This document shows positions 5,576 to 9,879 of a stretch of 9,879 nt of DNA, in pieces. The stretch lies in the NCBI GenBank assembly GCA_018623405.1, contig JAAZVO010000085.1, positions 1-9,879 on the forward strand, given 5' to 3'. The notes below the pieces were generated by a model. The model saw only the letters and a program-made list of their open reading frames with translations. It was not told where the DNA came from and did no database searches. Source of the DNA: Crocinitomicaceae bacterium (GTDB lineage: Bacteria > Bacteroidota > Bacteroidia > Flavobacteriales_G > Salibacteraceae). A program made the translations under genes and the position numbers. Each line of letters starts with the position of its first letter. Positions within the stretch are counted from its first letter, which is position 1.

Positions 5576-5950
5576 TCACCCTACAAAAGCCAAACTCAAA
5601 TTATCTAATTCTTTAAGTTCTCTAGGTCTGGAAACAAATCCCGGTTTATTTTCTCTTTTAGCTGCAAGCAATACTTCTTTGCTGTACACATAAGAGCACA
5701 TAATAACTTTTGTGTTGCTATCGGGAAATCTCTTGGTAAACTCCTCAATAAATGTAACTCCATCAAAATGTGGATGCATCATGTAATCTACCACAATAAG
5801 GTCAGGAAAAAACTCTTCTATTTGCTGCAAGGCACTTTTTGCCGTTAAGGCAGATGCTACTTGCCAACCATGTTTCATAAAATACCTTGAAATCGAAAAG
5901 TTCAAGGTTTCATTGTCTTCTAAAATTAATACTTTTTGCATGTTATTCAT
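5576..5950 (-). CDS. Receiver-only response regulator (CheY-like)
   Basis: 124 residues, a single receiver domain with no output domain. It has the acidic pair Glu11/Asp12 (VLILEDNE), the phospho-acceptor Asp55 at the end of DLIVVDYMM, the switch Ser86 (VIMCSY) and the usual G-x-x-F-x-E-x-F helix start after Asp63-Gly64. The conserved lysine before the Pro of the beta5-alpha5 loop is missing: the sequence reads FVSRPRE, with Arg108 in that place. A second in-frame ATG (Met4, at 5941) is an equally possible start. No histidine kinase is in the window. It lies 115 bases after the formate dehydrogenase operon on the same strand, so read-through is possible but not shown. Such stand-alone receivers act through protein-protein contact, with a partner that cannot be told here. 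Confidence 0.92.
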   Translation of the reverse strand: MNNMQKVLILEDNETLNFSISRYFMKHGWQVASALTAKSALQQIEEFFPDLIVVDYMMHPHFDGVTFIEEFTKRFPDSNTKVIMCSYVYSKEVLLAAKRENKPGFVSRPRELKELDNLSLAFVG

Positions 5951-6021
5951 TTTTCAAACAGAGAGCCAATACTTTACCAAAATGTAAATTATTGAATATT
6001 AGAAGGTTATTAATCTATAAT

Positions 6022-6038
6022 TTTCCCGTTTTGGGAAA
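6022..6038. other. Perfect inverted repeat TTTCCC-N5-GGGAAA
   Basis: A 6-bp stem with a GTTTT loop, 28 bases after the formate dehydrogenase stop codon and about 70 bases upstream of the response regulator start. On the - strand it is followed by AATTAT rather than a T run, so it is a poor intrinsic terminator; it could be a transcript-end hairpin or a dimeric regulator site in front of the response regulator gene. Confidence 0.35.
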
Positions 6039-6065
6039 TACTAATATTTTTTAGAAAACATGCGT

Positions 6066-8849
6066 CTAACTCATCACATCCCCTTCTCTCCTCAAATGAG
6101 TTTTCCTTGCCTTTCTAATGTTAACCGAAACTACTTTGTATTCCGGGCATTTAGCTTCTGAATCGTGGATATCTGATGTAATATTATTCACCATTATTTC
6201 AGGGAAATGGAAGGTGGCACTTAACACCCCTTTATTTACTCCTTCGGTTACAAAAGCTTTAATATCCACTTTTCCTCGTGGTGATTCCACACAAACCATG
6301 TCTCCATCGGTAATGCCTTTTTCTGCCGCATCTTCAGGATTTATCCACAATACATCTTCTGTATGGATTTCTACGTTTTTGGTTCTGCGGGTCATAGCGC
6401 CACAGTTGTAATGTTCTAAGTCTCTGTTTGTAGTGATGATAAATGGATACTCTTTTCCATGTTGGTTTACTTCTTCACTTTCTTTCCAATCGAAATAGAA
6501 GAATTTTCCTTTTCCGCGTTTAAAGGTTTCATCATGTAAAATCTTCGTATCTGTACCATCGGGCTTTATGGGCCATTGTTTACCATTATCACCTAATTCT
6601 TCCCATTTAGCACCGGCAAAAAACGGTACTATTTGAGAGATTTCTTTCAGCATTTCTGCAGCATCATAATCTGGTTGTGAATAGCCCATTTTGTTCATCA
6701 TATCCACAATGATTTGTCCATCGAGCTTGGTGCCTTCAATAGGTTCTACAGCGGCTTGAACGCGCTGAACTCTTCGCTCGCCATTGGTAAACGTTCCGCT
6801 CTTTTCTAGGAATGAAGCCCCCGGCAAAATCACATCGGCATGTTTGGCCGTTTCGGTCATAAATAACTCTTGAACTACCAACAGATCTAAACTATCTAAA
6901 GCACGTTTTACCTTTTGGGTGTTGGGATCGGTTTGTACTACATCTTCTCCAATAATCCAAAGGGCCTTTAGTTTTCCGGCAATCGCAGCCTCAAACATTT
7001 CAGGAATTTTGTAACCAATTTCGGTAGGCATCTGAACGCCATAAAAATCCTCATATTTTTTAATAATATCGGGCTTTGTTACATCTAAATAACCTGCACC
7101 TTGATGGGGTTGAACGCCCATATCAGCAGCTCCTTGCACATTGTTTTGTCCACGTAAAGGGTTTACTCCTACTCCTTTTCTACCGATGTTACCGGTAATC
7201 ATAGCTAAATCAGCAATTTGCATTACTGTAAACGTTCCTTGGCTATGTTCCGTAACCCCTAAACCATGAAAACTCATGGCAGCAGGAGATTTAGCGTAGG
7301 CAATGGCTGCTTGTCTCACCAAGTCTTTATCTACTTGGGCCACCCTAGCCATCTCATCAACATCTAATTTGAGCAAGTTATTTTTAAACTCTTCAAATCC
7401 TTCGGTTCTGTTCGCGATGAATTGCTCATCCATTAAATTTTCTTCAATGATGAAACGTAACATCATGTTTAATACGGCTACATTGGTTCCCGGATGCAAT
7501 GCAATATGGAAATCGGCATATTTTGCCAATTCTGTTTTTCTTGGGTCAATTACAATTAAGGTTTTTCCTTTTAATGCTTGCTGTTTGATTTTTGCTCCTG
7601 TAACAGGGTGAGCAGCAGTTGGATTGGCACCAATCACCAACATACATTCAGTATGTTTTAAATCTTCAATTGAGTTGGTTGCTGCTCCTGTTCCAAAAGT
7701 TCGCTGCATTCCTAGTGCAGTTGGAGAGTGACATACTCTCGCACATCCATCTATGTTATTGGTTCCAATAACCGCACGAATGAACTTCTGCATCAAATAG
7801 TTTTCTTCGTTGGTGCAACGCGCAGATGAAATTCCCGCGATGGAATCAGGTCCGTTTTCTTTTTTGATGGAATTGAATTTTTTTGCCATAAAATCATACA
7901 CCTCATCCCAAGAAACTTCTTCAAACTCACCATTTCGCTTAATCATGGGAGAACGTAACCTTTCAGGATGGTTGTAAAATTCAAAGGCGTAACGACCTTT
8001 TAAACAAGTATGGCCGCTATTGGCCTCTGCCTCATAAGGAGCTTGAATAGAAAGTATTTTGTTACTAGTTGTTGAAACCTCAAGGTTACAACCCACCCCG
8101 CAATAGGTACAAACAGTACGTGTGGTTTTTTCGGCCATAATAGCCTTAGATTGGTAAACATCTGAAATTGCTGATGTTGGACAAGCCTGAGCACAAGCAC
8201 CACAGCTTACACAATCACTGTCTTTAAAACTTACATCATCACCTTTTACAATATGAGCATCAAAGCCTCTTCCGGCCATAGAGAGTACAAATTGTCCTTG
8301 CACCTCATCACAAGCGCGAACACATCGGTAGCAATTGATACATTTCGAAAAATCAGAAGTCATATAAGGATGACTCAAATCTTTATCGCAATCTTGATGG
8401 TTTTCCCCTTTTGGATATCTTACATCGCGAATTCCTACTTGAGCAGCCACAGTCTGAAGTTCGCAGTTTCCATTTACCTCGCAGGTTAAACAATCTAATG
8501 GATGGTCGGTTAACACCAACTCTATGATATTCTTTCTTAGTTTTTTTACGGCCTCTGTACTTGTGTATACATACATTCCTTCAGATAGTGGCGTGTGGCA
8601 AGAAGCCATTGTTTTGGTTGGGCCATTTTCTGTTAAAGCCACCTCTACTGAACATACTCTGCAAGAGCCAAAAGCCTCTAGGTTTGGTGCGTCGCACAAA
8701 GTGGGGACAAGCCCTTTTTCTTTGTAGCGATTGATAAATTTTAGAATGGTTTCTCCCTTTTCAATGGGAAATGGTTGTCCATCAATAAAAGCTTTAGGAA
8801 GGCTTTCCCATTCTTCTTTGCTATAGTTTGGATGTGATGAATAGTTCAT
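6066..8849 (-). CDS. fdhF: Formate dehydrogenase, molybdenum catalytic (alpha) subunit with NuoG-like Fe-S domains
   Basis: 927 residues. Oxidises formate to CO2 at a Mo/W bis-MGD centre and feeds electrons to the NuoF-like subunit. Domains in order: plant-type 2Fe-2S domain (Cys52, 63, 66, 84); His-Cys3 4Fe-4S site (His116, Cys120, 123, 129); two-cluster ferredoxin domain (Cys170/173/176/180 and 213/216/219/223); then the catalytic part with its own 4Fe-4S (Cys247, 250, 254, 282) and the bridging Lys284. The catalytic ligand is Cys373 in CARVCHSPT, with no selenocysteine; His374 follows and an NPLRGQNNVQGA stretch supplies the active-site Arg566. The last about 130 residues are the MGD-binding beta-barrel domain (MTRRTKNVE, ending CPEYKVVSV). 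I chose the ATG at 8849: it lies one base after the stop of the NuoF-like gene, whereas the ATG at 8942 would add 31 residues with no family likeness that overlap that gene. Confidence 0.93.
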   Translation of the reverse strand: MNYSSHPNYSKEEWESLPKAFIDGQPFPIEKGETILKFINRYKEKGLVPTLCDAPNLEAFGSCRVCSVEVALTENGPTKTMASCHTPLSEGMYVYTSTEAVKKLRKNIIELVLTDHPLDCLTCEVNGNCELQTVAAQVGIRDVRYPKGENHQDCDKDLSHPYMTSDFSKCINCYRCVRACDEVQGQFVLSMAGRGFDAHIVKGDDVSFKDSDCVSCGACAQACPTSAISDVYQSKAIMAEKTTRTVCTYCGVGCNLEVSTTSNKILSIQAPYEAEANSGHTCLKGRYAFEFYNHPERLRSPMIKRNGEFEEVSWDEVYDFMAKKFNSIKKENGPDSIAGISSARCTNEENYLMQKFIRAVIGTNNIDGCARVCHSPTALGMQRTFGTGAATNSIEDLKHTECMLVIGANPTAAHPVTGAKIKQQALKGKTLIVIDPRKTELAKYADFHIALHPGTNVAVLNMMLRFIIEENLMDEQFIANRTEGFEEFKNNLLKLDVDEMARVAQVDKDLVRQAAIAYAKSPAAMSFHGLGVTEHSQGTFTVMQIADLAMITGNIGRKGVGVNPLRGQNNVQGAADMGVQPHQGAGYLDVTKPDIIKKYEDFYGVQMPTEIGYKIPEMFEAAIAGKLKALWIIGEDVVQTDPNTQKVKRALDSLDLLVVQELFMTETAKHADVILPGASFLEKSGTFTNGERRVQRVQAAVEPIEGTKLDGQIIVDMMNKMGYSQPDYDAAEMLKEISQIVPFFAGAKWEELGDNGKQWPIKPDGTDTKILHDETFKRGKGKFFYFDWKESEEVNQHGKEYPFIITTNRDLEHYNCGAMTRRTKNVEIHTEDVLWINPEDAAEKGITDGDMVCVESPRGKVDIKAFVTEGVNKGVLSATFHFPEIMVNNITSDIHDSEAKCPEYKVVSVNIRKARKTHLRREGDVMS

Positions 8850-8850
8850 T

Positions 8851-9879
8851 TTATGCGGGTATAGATTGGGTGTTGAAATAAGGTTCAAATTCGGAGCGGA
8901 AATACTGTAACGCATTTTTGATAGGAAGCGGCAATCCACCACCTAAGGCACAGAGCGAGCCTGTTTCAAGGGTGGTAAGTAAATCGTTTAGGAGCTCTTC
9001 ATCGATGGCATAATTTCCTTCCATTGCTTTTTGGAACATCTCTGCTCCCCGTTTACTTCCAAGTCGGCAAGGGAAACACTTTCCACAACTTTCGTCGGAG
9101 GTAAATTGAAATAAATGCTGTACGTATTTTGTCAATGGAAAATCTTGCGGAATACAAACCACCGAGGCATGTCCGAGTAAAAATCCATGTTCTGAAAAAG
9201 ATTCAAAATCTACCGTAAGGTCATTCCATTTTTCTTTAGGGACTAATCCTCCCAGTGGACCCCCAATATGCATGGCTTTAATGGGTTCCTTTAACCCTCC
9301 TCCAAGCTCTTCAATTACGGTTGAAAAAGGAGTTCCCATTTCTACTTCATAAATTCCGGGTTTATTAAAAACCCCATCTAGAGAAACTAATTTGGTTCCG
9401 GTACTTTTTCCTTTTCCAAGTGCTTTGTACGCCTCTCCTCCATTTTCTAAAACAAAAGGTAAGCAAGCCAAGGTTTCCACATTATTTACCACAGTCGGTT
9501 TGTTGAACAATCCTTCTTGTGTGGGATATGGAGGACGCACTCTTACTTCTGCGCGTTGACCTTCAATGGAAGAAAGTAAAGAGGTCTCCTCACCACAGAT
9601 GTAAGCACCTCGCGCTTTAATGGTTTTGAAGAAATAGGTAAACCCAGATCCTAAAATATTCTCTCCGATAAGTCCTTCTTTTTCTAACTCTCCTATTGCA
9701 TGGTTAATGATGGCGAGGCTTTCAGGATATTCATACCTGATGTACAAAACACCCCAACCGGCATCTACTACATAACCTGCGATAAGCATTCCCAACAACA
9801 GCTTCATCGGTTGCTTTTCCATGCAATAACGGTCAGAGTAAGCTCCGGGATCTCCCTCATCTGCATTACAAACAATAAA
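8851..9879 (-). CDS. NuoF-like flavin/NADH subunit of formate dehydrogenase (5' end outside window)
   Basis: 342 residues are visible and the frame is open to the window edge, so the first ATG at 9822 is internal: the 19 codons before it encode CNADEGDPGAYSDRY, the conserved nucleotide-site motif of the NuoF family. Further landmarks are YICGEETSLLSSIEG (93-107), RPPYPTQEGLFNKPTVVNNVETL (116-138), the GGPLGGL loop, and the C-terminal SCGKCFPCR with its distal partner, giving a 4Fe-4S site at Cys265, 268, 271 and 310. The FMN-binding GxGGRGG loop must lie upstream. In complex I and in NAD-dependent formate dehydrogenases (FdsB) this subunit carries FMN and exchanges electrons with NAD(H). One base before the catalytic subunit gene, it is most likely the diaphorase subunit of that enzyme rather than part of complex I. 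Whether a NuoE-like domain or gene lies further upstream cannot be seen. Confidence 0.92.
   Translation of the reverse strand, partial: FIVCNADEGDPGAYSDRYCMEKQPMKLLLGMLIAGYVVDAGWGVLYIRYEYPESLAIINHAIGELEKEGLIGENILGSGFTYFFKTIKARGAYICGEETSLLSSIEGQRAEVRVRPPYPTQEGLFNKPTVVNNVETLACLPFVLENGGEAYKALGKGKSTGTKLVSLDGVFNKPGIYEVEMGTPFSTVIEELGGGLKEPIKAMHIGGPLGGLVPKEKWNDLTVDFESFSEHGFLLGHASVVCIPQDFPLTKYVQHLFQFTSDESCGKCFPCRLGSKRGAEMFQKAMEGNYAIDEELLNDLLTTLETGSLCALGGGLPLPIKNALQYFRSEFEPYFNTQSIPA

Noticed and set aside
5951..6000. A housekeeping promoter for the response regulator (TACATTTTG on the - strand)
   Set aside because: The spacing inside the -7 element is off by one base and no TTTG lies at the expected -33 distance.
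8000..8203. A 67-codon - strand frame inside fdhF
   Set aside because: It overlaps the ferredoxin and catalytic region of fdhF in a different frame and has no family likeness.
6066..8849. A selenocysteine-containing formate dehydrogenase
   Set aside because: The catalytic position is a plain Cys codon and there is no in-frame TGA.
8849..8942. Formate dehydrogenase starting at the ATG at 8942
   Set aside because: The extra 31 residues overlap the end of the NuoF-like gene in another frame and do not resemble the family N-terminus; the ATG at 8849 is one base after the upstream stop.
6066..9879. Complex I subunits NuoF and NuoG
   Set aside because: The large subunit has an intact molybdopterin catalytic site (CARVCH, NPLRGQNNVQGA, MTRR) and no other complex I genes are adjacent; formate dehydrogenase fits better.

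Overview
The window is AT-rich DNA that looks like a chromosomal segment of a Bacteroidota bacterium, probably Flavobacteriales-like. The reasons are an HtpG of the Bacteroidota type with a charged linker insert, a LemA-TPM-TPM operon, a DUF1684 lipoprotein, a twitch-type radical SAM protein, start codons with little Shine-Dalgarno signal, and C-poor short-period repeat arrays between genes. The assignment is inferred from gene content and style; no rRNA or other marker is present.

Layout, left to right. (1) Bases 2-541, + strand: the C-terminal part of a twitch-domain radical SAM protein that runs off the left edge. (2) Bases 635-2499, - strand: a tight three-gene operon, lemA lipoprotein, then a cytoplasmic-looking TPM-domain protein, then a membrane TPM-domain protein with a Gly-rich tail. 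lemA and the next gene overlap by one base (TAATG), and the following gap is 3 bases. (3) Bases 2598-4499, - strand: htpG (bacterial Hsp90), with a 10-bp-stem hairpin after its stop and a candidate sigma54-like promoter upstream of its start. (4) Bases 4751-5353, + strand, divergent from htpG: a DUF1684 lipoprotein. (5) Bases 5576-5950, - strand: an orphan receiver-only response regulator. (6) Bases 6066-9879, - strand: a formate dehydrogenase module. A NuoF-like flavin/NADH subunit runs off the right edge and is followed one base later by a 927-residue molybdenum formate dehydrogenase catalytic subunit carrying NuoG-like iron-sulfur domains.

How the genes work together: the two formate dehydrogenase subunits form an electron path. 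Formate is oxidised at the Mo-bis-MGD site and electrons pass through a chain of Fe-S clusters to the NuoF-like subunit, presumably ending at NAD+. The LemA/TPM genes are almost certainly co-translated and probably act together at the envelope; their biochemical role is not settled. HtpG is a stand-alone chaperone. No mobile element, RNA gene or CRISPR array is visible, and no stretch above 300 bases lacks a gene.

The most unusual signal is intergenic. Three genes (ends at 541, 5353 and 5576) are followed, 3 to 5 bases after the stop codon and on the coding strand, by degenerate period-7 or period-8 arrays whose units begin with GG and nearly lack C. At the convergent pair 5353/5576 the two arrays face each other and share the word GTAAGT, so the intergenic strand composition flips in the middle. 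The other gene ends (635, 2598, 6066) have inverted repeats instead.
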